DNA of 5,982 nucleotides from Flavobacteriales bacterium UBA1995. Its GTDB lineage: Bacteria; Bacteroidota; Bacteroidia; Flavobacteriales_D; Sanyastnellaceae. Positions within the stretch are counted from its first letter, which is position 1; every line of letters begins with the position of its first letter. The notes under the pieces were generated by a model. That model saw only the letters and a list, made by a program, of their open reading frames with translations, ran no database searches and was not told where the DNA came from. The stretch lies in contig DDCX01000098.1 of NCBI GenBank assembly GCA_002336475.1, forward strand, positions 10,499-16,480, read 5' to 3'. A program made the position numbers and the translations under genes. Of the stretch, positions 1 to 5,982 are shown piece after piece.

Positions 1-1211
1 TGGTCGGTGTAGATGGCCAACTTCAGGCCCACATCGACAAACCCCTCGCTCAATTCCGCAGGAATGGGGGTGTATTTCACCTCATCCCCACGGTCTGCAA
101 AAATGTCGTGTAGGCGCTCCAACTGCGTTCCCTGTCCCGCCACTACAAACGTGGCATATCCGTCCTGATGGCGGTGTTTCAAGTGCTCGGCAAGGAGGTC
201 GAAATTCTTATTGAACCCCGGCTGCTCCTTCTGGCCAAAATCCACTATGGTGCGATCGGTAAAGCTTCCGGCTCCCTCAAATTCTACGACACAGTGGCGG
301 CGCAGGCCACGTTCAAAGCTCAGGCCCGTGGTGTACAATTCACCTGGACGCAAAGCCTCGGTCTGTCCCGTCCTCCGGTCATAAAAAGCCTGGGCCTTAT
401 CGACTTCTTTGTCGAGGTGATCAACCACACCACGCACATCCCAAGTCCATACCGTGCAGCTTTCGCCCAGAAACTCCAGAAACGGCTCACGCTCTTCCTT
501 GAGCATTTGGTCGCCCACATCTGGAACAATGACAGCGCGGTCCATTTTTCCAACACTCAGCTGATCTGAGGGGTCAAACTTGCGGATGCCATCGACCTCG
601 TCGCCAAAAAGCTCAATCCGATAAGGGTGGTCAAAGGCAAAACTGAAAATGTCCACGATGCCTCCGCGGATGGCATATTGACCCGGCTCATAGACGTAGT
701 CGACCTTTTCGAAACCGTAGTCAATCAAGATGTCATCAAGGAAATCTTGGCTGATGCGGTCTCCACGTTTGATCGTGTAAGTGTTGCGCTTCAGCTCCTT
801 TCGGGTGGTCACCTGTTCGGCCACAGCCTCAGGAAAACTCACAATGCACACCTTTCCACGCAAGGCACTGAGCTTGCTCATCACCTCGGCCCGCATCGCC
901 ACATTGGCGTTGTCTGTGCCCTCTTCTTGGTATGGAATCCTGGCGCTCCGTGGATAAAACAAAACCTGATGTCCCCCCTCTCCTAGCAGGTTTTCCAGGT
1001 CATTCATAAAGTACGCCGCTCGTTCCTTGTCCTCCAACAAGAACAGGTGATCTCCTCCGTTCCGTTGGACCGCTTGGGCCGCCAGAAATACCCGGGCTGA
1101 GCCGATGAGGCCACGCGCCTCGACTTTGGCTCCCGGTGAGGACAGGGCATTTACAACGCTGCCCGTCCGGGCGTCGTGATCATAAAAGGCGAGGATATCA
1201 TGAAGGGTCAT
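1..1211 (-). CDS. mfd: Transcription-repair coupling factor Mfd, N-terminal part (runs off left edge)
   Basis: Mfd is a cytoplasmic DNA translocase. It removes RNA polymerase stalled at lesions and recruits UvrA for nucleotide excision repair. The window holds residues 1-403 of a protein usually about 1,100 long. What is seen is the UvrB-like module (D1a-D2-D1b) and most of D3. The RNAP-interacting domain, the helicase motifs and the C-terminal domain lie beyond the edge. Diagnostic stretches are YEPGQYAIRGGIVDIFSF (about residues 174-191), HPYRIELFGDEVDGIRKF (about 195-212), the FGQKEQPGFNKNF segment (about 325-337) and the closing GFVDVGLKLAIYTD (390-403). R182, R198 and F202 align in spacing with E. 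coli R165, R181 and F185, known as UvrA-contact residues, so UvrA recruitment is probably retained. The ATG at 1211 gives MTLHDILAFY, a typical family N-terminus. The frame stays open further upstream, but that extension does not look like Mfd. No Shine-Dalgarno is visible. The frame is unbroken to the edge. The gene is divergent from truB. Confidence 0.95.
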   Translation of the reverse strand, partial: MTLHDILAFYDHDARTGSVVNALSSPGAKVEARGLIGSARVFLAAQAVQRNGGDHLFLLEDKERAAYFMNDLENLLGEGGHQVLFYPRSARIPYQEEGTDNANVAMRAEVMSKLSALRGKVCIVSFPEAVAEQVTTRKELKRNTYTIKRGDRISQDFLDDILIDYGFEKVDYVYEPGQYAIRGGIVDIFSFAFDHPYRIELFGDEVDGIRKFDPSDQLSVGKMDRAVIVPDVGDQMLKEEREPFLEFLGESCTVWTWDVRGVVDHLDKEVDKAQAFYDRRTGQTEALRPGELYTTGLSFERGLRRHCVVEFEGAGSFTDRTIVDFGQKEQPGFNKNFDLLAEHLKHRHQDGYATFVVAGQGTQLERLHDIFADRGDEVKYTPIPAELSEGFVDVGLKLAIYTD

Positions 1212-1412
1212 GGGGCGCACGAAGATAACCGCCACCCCTGCCTTGGGTTCGCCACACACGGCCTCCACTGGACAGAATTCGGCAAAAAACAGCCCCCAAT
1301 GCGCCCACCAGCAGCGACAAAACATTTGATTTTCTGCCCGAATCAAGCAGCCTCGCCACCACAAGAATCCATCGCAGACAACAATTGACCGCCACGTGCC
1401 GACCTTCGCACC
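1212..1412. other. Divergent intergenic region between mfd and truB
   Basis: These 201 bases separate the two divergent starts and must hold the promoters of both mfd and truB. A short plus-strand frame (1176-1388, 70 codons) crosses the region. It overlaps the mfd start antisense, has no recognisable domain, and I do not regard it as a gene. No tRNA, riboswitch or strong inverted repeat is visible. On the minus strand a TATCTTCG sequence (1220-1227) resembles the Bacteroidota -7 box with one mismatch and sits close to the mfd ATG, but I found no matching -33 element. On the plus strand AACATTTG (1321-1328) is also one mismatch away from the -7 consensus and would suit truB, again without a clear partner. 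Confidence 0.6.
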
Positions 1413-2156
1413 ATGAACGGATGGCCCGTACACAGCTTTCAATCGTGGGACGACTTTCTCCAAGGTCAAGTCTTGCTCGTCGACAAGCCGCGAGAGTGGA
1501 CCTCATTTGATGTGGTCAATAAAGTGCGGCACCTGATTCGCCGCGGCGGTGGATTTAAAAAAATCAAAGTGGGCCACGCTGGCACCTTAGATCCTCTCGC
1601 TACCGGCGTCTTGGTCCTTTGCACCGGACGCATGACCAAGCGCATTTCAGAACTGAGCGCTGAAGACAAAGCCTACGATGGCCACATCACTTTTGGCGCC
1701 AACACGGACAGCCATGACCTCGAAATGCCACTGATTCCAGTGGGGAACACCGACGGCCTTGACTTGGAATCCCTTCGCGAATTCGCGTTGGAGTTTACCG
1801 GAGAAATTGACCAGCTCCCACCGAATTTCAGCGCCAAAAAAGTAGGCGGCCAAAAAGCGTATGTCGCCGCCCGAAAAGGAAAAGAAATCGGGCTAAGCCC
1901 TGTCAAGGTCAAGGTTCACCGCTTTGACGTCACCCGTTGGGATGACCCCACCATGGGCTTTGACATCCTGTGCTCCAAGGGAACGTACATCCGGTCTTTT
2001 GCGCGCGACATGGGTAAAGTCTCAGGTTGCGGGGCCCACTTATCGGCGCTTAGACGCACGGCAAGCGGGGCTTTCAAACTCGATCAATGCTGGTCTATCG
2101 AAGACTTTGAAGCCCGAATATCAGCCCTTCCGGCCCCCGTTTCAACACCGGGTTGA
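1413..2156 (+). CDS. truB: tRNA pseudouridine(55) synthase TruB
   Basis: TruB isomerises uridine 55 in the T-loop of most elongator tRNAs to pseudouridine, in the cytoplasm, and also acts as a tRNA-folding chaperone. The protein has 247 residues. The catalytic motif GHAGTLDPLATGVL spans about residues 54-67, with Asp60 as the nucleophile (E. coli Asp48). K86-x-Y88 matches the active-site Lys-x-Tyr strand. The SAKK...AYVAARKG segment (140-155) and CSKGTYIRSFARDMG (187-201) are further family signatures, followed by HLSALRRTASGAF (209-221). It is shorter than E. coli TruB (314 residues) because the C-terminal PUA-type domain is missing. To my knowledge that is normal for Bacteroidota. The chosen start gives a short leader of about 17 residues before GQVLLVDKP, which fits relatives. 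No Shine-Dalgarno is present. queA follows 84 bases downstream on the same strand. Confidence 0.96.
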   Translation: MNGWPVHSFQSWDDFLQGQVLLVDKPREWTSFDVVNKVRHLIRRGGGFKKIKVGHAGTLDPLATGVLVLCTGRMTKRISELSAEDKAYDGHITFGANTDSHDLEMPLIPVGNTDGLDLESLREFALEFTGEIDQLPPNFSAKKVGGQKAYVAARKGKEIGLSPVKVKVHRFDVTRWDDPTMGFDILCSKGTYIRSFARDMGKVSGCGAHLSALRRTASGAFKLDQCWSIEDFEARISALPAPVSTPG

Positions 2157-2185
2157 CGCTTATAAACTTCCTTTCTTCGAGAAGC

Positions 2186-2216
2186 TTGAACCCCGTCGAG
2201 GCTTTGACTAACTTCG
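2186..2216 (+). promoter_or_regulatory. Possible Bacteroidota-type promoter upstream of queA
   Basis: In the 84-base truB-queA gap, TTG (2186-2188) is followed after 20 bases by TAACTTCG (2209-2216). The phylum consensus is TTTG or TTG, about 19-21 bases, then TAnnTTTG, so spacing fits and the -7 box has one mismatch. Transcription would start a few bases downstream, leaving a leader of about 20 bases before the ATG at 2241. This would give queA its own promoter in addition to read-through from truB. The match is short and could be chance. Confidence 0.25.
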
Positions 2217-2240
2217 CCCGCCCCTGAAAACCCTGCCGAC

Positions 2241-3305
2241 ATGAGCGTAGAGCGGATGAAACTCAGCCAATTCAAGTTCGACGTTCCAAAGGAACTCATC
2301 GCCCAGTACCCGCTTGACAACCGGGACGAAAGCCGGATGATGGTTGTGAACCGAGAAGCTGGCACCATCGAACACAAGAAGTTCAGCGACCTCATCGATT
2401 ACTTCGACGAAGGCGATGTCATGGTCATGAACGACACCCGGGTCTTCCCCGCCCGGATGTATGGCAACAAGGAAAAGACCGGCGCGGTCATTGAAGTTTT
2501 CCTGTTGCGCGAACTCAACCGAGAGTCCCTATTGTGGGATGTCTTGGTCGACCCTGCCCGAAAAATCAGGATCGGAAACAAGTTGTATTTCGGCGAGGAC
2601 GAAGACCTCGTAGCTGAAGTCATCGACAACACCACCAGCCGAGGCCGCACCTTGCGCTTCTTGTTTGATGGCACCCATGAGGAATTCCGCCAGAAGATTT
2701 TCTCTCTTGGTGAGACCCCACTCCCCAAGTACATTGACCGCCCTGTTGAGCCCGAAGACGCAGAGCGTTTCCAAACGATCTACGCCAGAGAAGAGGGAGC
2801 GGTTGCCGTTCCTACAGCGGGCCTTCACATGAGCAAGCAGCTCATGAAGCGGTTCGAAATCAAAGGGATTGACACCGCCTTCCTGACCCTCCACATTGGT
2901 TTGGGCACCTTCCGTGAAGTCGAAGTCGAAGACTTGACCAAGCACAAGGTGGATTCAGAGCAGTTGATCATCCCAGAGGATTGTGTCAGCACCGTCAACA
3001 AGAGCATTGAGCGCGGAGGCAAAGTGGTAGCAGTAGGGACTTCTGTGGTCCGTGCTATGGAGTCCACGCACAGCACATTCCGCCAACTCAAGACTTATGA
3101 CGGCTGGACTTCTCGGTTCATCTTCCCTCCATACAAGTTCAAGTTGGCAGACGCTCTAATCACCAACTTCCACACGCCTCAATCCACACTGTTGATGCTG
3201 ACCGCTGCATTTGGTGGATATGACTTGATCATGGAGGCCTACCAAACGGCCATGAAAGAGAAGTACCGCATGCACGCCTACGGTGATGCCTTGTTGGTCA
3301 TCTGA
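2241..3305 (+). CDS. queA: S-adenosylmethionine:tRNA ribosyltransferase-isomerase QueA
   Basis: QueA transfers and isomerises the ribosyl group of S-adenosylmethionine onto preQ1 at position 34 of tRNAs for Asp, Asn, His and Tyr, giving epoxyqueuosine, the penultimate step of queuosine synthesis. The protein has 354 residues, near the usual length (E. coli 356). Visible signatures include [11 protein letters not shown] (about 63-73), [12 protein letters not shown] (187-198), [16 protein letters not shown] (215-230), the KHKVDSEQ segment (234-241), [13 protein letters not shown] (263-275) and [22 protein letters not shown] (305-326, two short blocks), ending with YGDALLVI. The start is uncertain: ATG at 2241 gives [13 protein letters not shown], whereas relatives usually begin MKLSQFKF, which would be the ATG at 2256. 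No other queuosine gene lies in the window, so the preQ1 supply and the epoxide reductase must be encoded elsewhere. A strong hairpin terminator follows the stop. Confidence 0.97.
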   Translation: MSVERMKLSQFKFDVPKELIAQYPLDNRDESRMMVVNREAGTIEHKKFSDLIDYFDEGDVMVMNDTRVFPARMYGNKEKTGAVIEVFLLRELNRESLLWDVLVDPARKIRIGNKLYFGEDEDLVAEVIDNTTSRGRTLRFLFDGTHEEFRQKIFSLGETPLPKYIDRPVEPEDAERFQTIYAREEGAVAVPTAGLHMSKQLMKRFEIKGIDTAFLTLHIGLGTFREVEVEDLTKHKVDSEQLIIPEDCVSTVNKSIERGGKVVAVGTSVVRAMESTHSTFRQLKTYDGWTSRFIFPPYKFKLADALITNFHTPQSTLLMLTAAFGGYDLIMEAYQTAMKEKYRMHAYGDALLVI

Positions 3306-3342
3306 TCAAACGCCCTACAGACCCTTTCAAACAAGGGACAGA

Positions 3343-3375
3343 AAAAAAGCCGCCCCCATTGGGAGCGGCTTTTTT
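3343..3375. terminator. Bidirectional intrinsic terminator between queA and the thioredoxin-like gene
   Basis: AAAAAAGCCGC (3343-3353) pairs perfectly with GCGGCTTTTTT (3365-3375), giving an 11-bp stem. Inside it CCC (3354-3356) can pair with GGG (3361-3363) around a CATT loop, leaving A3364 bulged. The T-run serves queA on the plus strand. The complementary A-run becomes a T-run on the minus strand and serves the convergent gene ending at 3395. The hairpin begins 37 bases after the queA stop and ends 19 bases past the stop of the opposing gene. Confidence 0.92.
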
Positions 3376-3394
3376 CATGAAATCAAAAAGGGAA

Positions 3395-4030
3395 TCAGCT
3401 CACCCGCTTGATGGAACAACCAATGGCCTTGGTCACAGCAGGCTTGATTTTCTTGCCTTCGGCCATGCGTTCGATGGCGTTCTGCAGGTACTGTTCCTTG
3501 ACTTCATCCGAGGAGTTGACGTTGTCGTCAATGGATCCGCGGTATACCAAGCGGAAGTCGCTGTCAAAGAGGTATACATGTGGCGTGGTGCGCGCTCCGA
3601 ACGCATCAGCAAGCTTGTGTCCATTGTCCACAACGTACGGCATGATGTATCCAGCCTCCATCGCATGCAGCTTCATTTGCTCCAGGCTGTCGTCTCCTTT
3701 ACGCTTGGCCTCATTGGAGTTCACCAATACCGTTCCAATGCCCTGCTCGCGGGCGATTGCAGCCACCTCATTGTAGCGGCCTTCCCAACCTTCACTGCGG
3801 CCTTCACGGCCTACAACAAAGGGGCATGTGTTGCAGCTAAACATGACCAACAAGCCGTTTTCACCGGCGATGTCGATCAAGCTCCATTCCTGACCATCGA
3901 TGTTGGTCATCTTCATCTCACTCGAGGGAGCCTTGTCTCCTGGGTTCAGCTGATTGAGTTCTGTCGACTGGGCCGACACCGTCGTCATCATGCCGCACAC
4001 GAGGGCGGCGAGGGTCAAATTGCGAAGCAT
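3395..4030 (-). CDS. Secreted thioredoxin-fold protein (redoxin/PRX-like family)
   Basis: The product is a 211-residue predicted periplasmic thiol-disulfide protein. Residues 1-20 form a Sec signal peptide: MLRN, a hydrophobic core LTLAALVCGMM, then TTVSA with likely cleavage before Q21. Cys12 is not in a proper lipobox, so a lipoprotein is unlikely. The mature part has the thioredoxin fold with active-site FSCNTCPFV (Cys66, Cys69), a cis-proline loop TTPHVYLFD (Pro150), and a C-terminal GCSIKR containing a third cysteine, Cys205. The CNxCPFV form and the C-terminal Gly-Cys motif resemble the AhpC/TSA-like 'PRX_like1' group rather than classical TrxA; whether it acts as reductase, peroxidase or partner-specific carrier cannot be told. 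The frame is open upstream to 4210, but starting there would add 60 residues overlapping pccB and bury the signal peptide, so ATG 4030 is preferred. It lies 76 bases downstream of pccB. A TAACTTGG sequence (4051-4058, minus) is a weak -7 candidate with poor spacing to its -33 partner. Confidence 0.88.
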   Translation of the reverse strand: MLRNLTLAALVCGMMTTVSAQSTELNQLNPGDKAPSSEMKMTNIDGQEWSLIDIAGENGLLVMFSCNTCPFVVGREGRSEGWEGRYNEVAAIAREQGIGTVLVNSNEAKRKGDDSLEQMKLHAMEAGYIMPYVVDNGHKLADAFGARTTPHVYLFDSDFRLVYRGSIDDNVNSSDEVKEQYLQNAIERMAEGKKIKPAVTKAIGCSIKRVS

Positions 4031-4106
4031 GTTCTTGCGTTTGTATTGGACCAAGTTAACCGCTGAGCGTGAGGAATGTTGCCAAAAATCCCATCCGCCA
4101 TGCCGC

Positions 4107-5660
4107 TCAAAGGGGCATGTTGCCATGCTTGCGCCGCGGCCGACGCACCGTTTTGTTTTCGAGCATGGCAAACCCTTTGAGCAATCGGGTTCTGGTGTTG
4201 GCCGGCTCAATCACCTCATCGACATACCCCCGAGCGGCTGCCCGGTATGGGTGGGCAAACAAGTCTGCATACTCAGCCTCCTTCTCGGCAAGCTTGGCCT
4301 GCGGGTCGTCAGACGCCGCAATTTCCTTCCGGAAGATGATCTCCGCAGCCCCTTTGGCACCCATCACTGCAATTTCGGAGGTGGGCCAGGCAAAGTTGAG
4401 GTCCGCTCCAATGTGCTTGGAGTTCATCACATCGTAGGCCCCGCCGTATGCTTTTCGGGTGATCACGGTGATGCGCGGGACGGTAGCCTCACTAAAGGCG
4501 TACAGAAGTTTGGCCCCGTTGGTGATGATGCCGTTCCATTCTTGATCCGTGCCCGGCAAGAAACCAGGCACATCCTCCATGACAAGGAGGGGCACATTGA
4601 AGGCGTCGCAAGTGCGCACAAAGCGCGCAGCCTTGGTCGATGCTCCGATGTCGAGCACCCCGGCAAGCACCGCAGGTTGATTGGCCACAATGCCAATCGA
4701 ACGGCCACCCAGCCGCGCGAAACCCACCACAATGTTGGCCGCAAAATCCGGTTGGATCTCAAAGAATGCGCCACCATCGACCAACTCCTTGACCACGTCC
4801 CGCATGTCATAAGGCTGCTGTGCACTCTCCGGAATGATGCTGTTCAACTTGGGGCGCGATTCGTCGCCCCCGGCATAAGGGACCGAGGCGGGAATCTCCT
4901 CACAGTTCTGAGGCAAAAAGCTCAGCAAATCCTTGATGCGGTCTATCGCCGCTACTTCGTTGGGGGCCGTCAAGTGGGCTACTCCGCTTTTGCTCGCATG
5001 AGTGCGCGCCCCACCGAGCTCCTCTGCTGTCACTTCTTCGTGGGTCACGGTCTTCACCACATTCGGACCGGTGACAAACATGTAGCTGCTGCCCTCGGTC
5101 ATCAAGATGAAATCGGTCAATGCAGGGCTGTACACCGCCCCTCCCGCGCAGGGTCCGAGAATGGCGCTGATCTGGGGAACCACACCGCTGGCTTGCACAT
5201 TGCGGTGAAAGATGTCGGCATATCCACCCAAGCTGACCACACCTTCTTGAATGCGCGCTCCGCCTGAATCGTTGAGGCCAATCACCGGCGCTCCATTGTC
5301 CATGGCCAAGTCCATGACCCGGCAAATCTTCTCCGCATGCGCTTCGGCCAAAGAACCCCCCAAAACGGTAAAGTCCTGACTAAAAACGTAGACCAAACGG
5401 CCATTCACCTTTCCATAACCGGTCACCACTCCGTCCCCCAGGAACTGCTGCTTGTCGAGCCCAAAAAGGTTGGACCGGTGGGTCACCAGCATCCCCAACT
5501 CCTCAAAAGTGCCCTCGTCGACCAACAACGCAATGCGCTCCCGCGCCGTCAATTTGCCCTTTCCATGCTGGGCCTCAATGCGCTTTTCGCCTCCGCCCAT
5601 GCGGGCTTCAGCTTTCATCGCCTCAAGGCGTTCCACTGGATTCTTGTCCTCTGATGCCAT
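4107..5660 (-). CDS. pccB: Acyl-CoA carboxylase carboxyltransferase (beta) subunit, probably propionyl-CoA carboxylase
   Basis: This cytoplasmic subunit moves the carboxyl group from carboxybiotin to an acyl-CoA, most likely propionyl-CoA to methylmalonyl-CoA. It has 517 residues, the normal length, with two crotonase-like carboxyltransferase halves. The N-terminus carries [20 protein letters not shown] (22-41). The first oxyanion hole is in [16 protein letters not shown] (169-184, Gly173-Gly174). [10 protein letters not shown] (132-141) and [11 protein letters not shown] (364-374) are family signatures. The second oxyanion hole is in [10 protein letters not shown] (403-412, Gly407-Ala408). 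Asp410 corresponds to Asp422 of Streptomyces coelicolor PccB, a substrate-specificity residue. The protein ends KHGNMPL, as PccB-type proteins do. A methylmalonyl-CoA decarboxylase alpha subunit (MmdA) is a close alternative and cannot be excluded by sequence alone. No biotin carboxylase or biotin carrier gene is in the window. The gene is divergent from aspS. It has no Shine-Dalgarno and a palindrome abuts its ATG. Confidence 0.93.
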   Translation of the reverse strand: MASEDKNPVERLEAMKAEARMGGGEKRIEAQHGKGKLTARERIALLVDEGTFEELGMLVTHRSNLFGLDKQQFLGDGVVTGYGKVNGRLVYVFSQDFTVLGGSLAEAHAEKICRVMDLAMDNGAPVIGLNDSGGARIQEGVVSLGGYADIFHRNVQASGVVPQISAILGPCAGGAVYSPALTDFILMTEGSSYMFVTGPNVVKTVTHEEVTAEELGGARTHASKSGVAHLTAPNEVAAIDRIKDLLSFLPQNCEEIPASVPYAGGDESRPKLNSIIPESAQQPYDMRDVVKELVDGGAFFEIQPDFAANIVVGFARLGGRSIGIVANQPAVLAGVLDIGASTKAARFVRTCDAFNVPLLVMEDVPGFLPGTDQEWNGIITNGAKLLYAFSEATVPRITVITRKAYGGAYDVMNSKHIGADLNFAWPTSEIAVMGAKGAAEIIFRKEIAASDDPQAKLAEKEAEYADLFAHPYRAAARGYVDEVIEPANTRTRLLKGFAMLENKTVRRPRRKHGNMPL

Positions 5661-5672
5661 GTTTCGAAACTA
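5661..5672 (-). promoter_or_regulatory. Perfect palindrome and possible -7 box directly before the pccB start
   Basis: GTTTCGAAAC (5661-5670) is a perfect 10-bp palindrome lying immediately next to the pccB ATG (5658-5660). On the minus strand it overlaps TAGTTTCG (5665-5672), one mismatch from the Bacteroidota -7 consensus TAnnTTTG. If this box is used, transcription would begin at or very near the ATG, giving a leaderless or nearly leaderless message. I see no TTTG at the expected distance upstream. The palindrome might instead be a regulator half-site or chance. Confidence 0.25.
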
Positions 5673-5717
5673 CAGCGCAAGTGGCAACCAATTCACTGTG
5701 CACACCGCCCGCGACCT

Positions 5718-5750
5718 TCTGCAACTGCCAACAGGCGGGACTTACCTTTG
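5718..5750 (+). promoter_or_regulatory. Bacteroidota-type promoter for aspS
   Basis: TACCTTTG (5743-5750) matches the Bacteroidota -7 consensus TAnnTTTG exactly. TCTG (5718-5721), one mismatch from the -33 TTTG, lies 21 bases upstream, within the accepted spacing. Transcription would start a few bases after 5750, leaving a leader of roughly 30 bases before the aspS ATG at 5789. It lies in the 128-base divergent region shared with pccB. This is the best promoter match I found in the window. Confidence 0.5.
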
Positions 5751-5788
5751 CGGCGCAGCTCAGGATCTATCCTGACGCCACCATCGCC

Positions 5789-5982
5789 ATGCTTCGATCA
5801 CATAACTGCGGCGAACTTCGCCCCGACCACATCGGCCAAACCGTCACCCTGAGCGGTTGGGTCCAACGCGCCCGCGACCTCGGCGGCATGACCTTTGTCG
5901 ACCTCCGCGACCGCTACGGCATTACGCAGCTCGCCTTTAACATGGACACCAACGCCGACCTGTGCCTGCAGGCGCGCAAACT
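5789..5982 (+). CDS. aspS: Aspartyl-tRNA synthetase, N-terminal part (runs off right edge)
   Basis: AspRS attaches aspartate to its tRNA in the cytoplasm. The window holds the first 64 codons plus two bases of a class II synthetase usually near 590 residues. What is seen is the start of the N-terminal OB-fold anticodon-binding domain: [16 protein letters not shown] (1-16), then [20 protein letters not shown] (19-38) and [13 protein letters not shown] (39-51). The CGELR opening and the [14 protein letters not shown] block are characteristic of bacterial AspRS and separate it from AsnRS and LysRS. Whether it is the discriminating or the Asp/Asn non-discriminating type cannot be judged from this fragment. 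The frame is intact. The ATG at 5789 places the family N-terminus correctly. There is no Shine-Dalgarno. It is divergent from pccB and has a good promoter candidate upstream. Confidence 0.95.
   Translation, partial: MLRSHNCGELRPDHIGQTVTLSGWVQRARDLGGMTFVDLRDRYGITQLAFNMDTNADLCLQARK

Noticed and set aside
1176..1388. A 70-codon plus-strand frame across the mfd start and the intergenic region
   Set aside because: Overlaps mfd antisense, shows no domain, no start signal and no resemblance to a known small protein.
2153..2166. TTGACG followed by TATAAA at the end of truB, like E. coli -35 and -10 boxes
   Set aside because: Only 2 bases separate the two boxes instead of about 17, and this consensus is not the one used by Bacteroidota housekeeping sigma factor.
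2157..2240. A possible preQ1 riboswitch before queA
   Set aside because: The gap is short, and I see neither the hairpin with A-rich tail of class I nor an aptamer-like arrangement; queA acts downstream of preQ1 synthesis and is not a usual target.
3322..3337. CCCTT/AAGGG small hairpin after the queA stop
   Set aside because: A 5-bp stem with a 6-base loop is weak and is explained well enough by chance; the strong terminator lies just downstream.
4099..4119. CATGCC/GGCATG inverted repeat over the end of pccB as a terminator
   Set aside because: The stem is only 6 bp with a 9-base loop, lies across the pccB stop codon, and is not followed directly by a T-run on the minus strand.
4031..4210. 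A 60-residue N-terminal extension of the redoxin gene starting at 4210
   Set aside because: It would overlap the end of pccB by about 100 bases and place a clear Sec signal peptide in the middle of the protein.
3954..5267. A 437-codon open frame on the plus strand opposite pccB and the start of the redoxin gene
   Set aside because: It is entirely antisense to two genes with clear family motifs, has no recognisable domain, and its composition (rich in His, Arg, Gly) is that of a shadow frame in GC-richer DNA.
1..5982. CRISPR arrays, insertion sequences, tRNA genes, attachment sites or a defence island
   Set aside because: No repeated units, transposase-like frames, cloverleaf sequences or toxin/nuclease genes were seen; nearly the whole window is covered by six recognisable genes, five of them housekeeping or core-metabolic.

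Overview
This window reads as an ordinary chromosomal housekeeping segment from a member of the Bacteroidota. Three things point there. The truB-queA gene pair is typical of that phylum. No start codon has a convincing Shine-Dalgarno sequence. The aspS promoter candidate carries the phylum's TAnnTTTG -7 box. The DNA looks moderately GC-rich by eye, so a GC-richer flavobacterial or related lineage is plausible. Genus and species cannot be read from this sequence.

Layout from left to right: (1) 1-1211, minus strand, is the N-terminal 403 codons of mfd, the transcription-repair coupling factor; it runs off the left edge. (2) 1212-1412 is a divergent intergenic region without a gene. (3) 1413-2156 and 2241-3305, plus strand, are truB and queA, two tRNA-modification enzymes. 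They make pseudouridine-55 and the epoxyqueuosine precursor of queuosine at the wobble position. (4) 3343-3375 is a strong, symmetrical hairpin that can end transcription from both sides of the convergent junction. (5) 3395-4030, minus strand, is a secreted thioredoxin-fold protein with a CxxC motif. (6) 4107-5660, minus strand, is the carboxyltransferase (beta) subunit of an acyl-CoA carboxylase, most like propionyl-CoA carboxylase PccB. (7) 5661-5788 is a second divergent intergenic region, with the best promoter in the window and a perfect palindrome touching the pccB start. (8) 5789-5982, plus strand, is the first 64 codons of aspS, aspartyl-tRNA synthetase; it runs off the right edge.

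The genes do not form one pathway. mfd links stalled RNA polymerase to excision repair. truB, queA and aspS belong to tRNA maturation and charging. pccB belongs to propionate, odd-chain and branched-chain acyl-CoA metabolism. The thioredoxin-like protein is an envelope redox protein with an unknown partner. All six reading frames are intact within the window, with no frameshift, insertion sequence, CRISPR array, RNA gene or sign of recent transfer. I found no undescribed biological system. The points most worth a second look are the pccB start-site palindrome, the recurring TAnnTTCG boxes, and the isolated position of the carboxyltransferase subunit.
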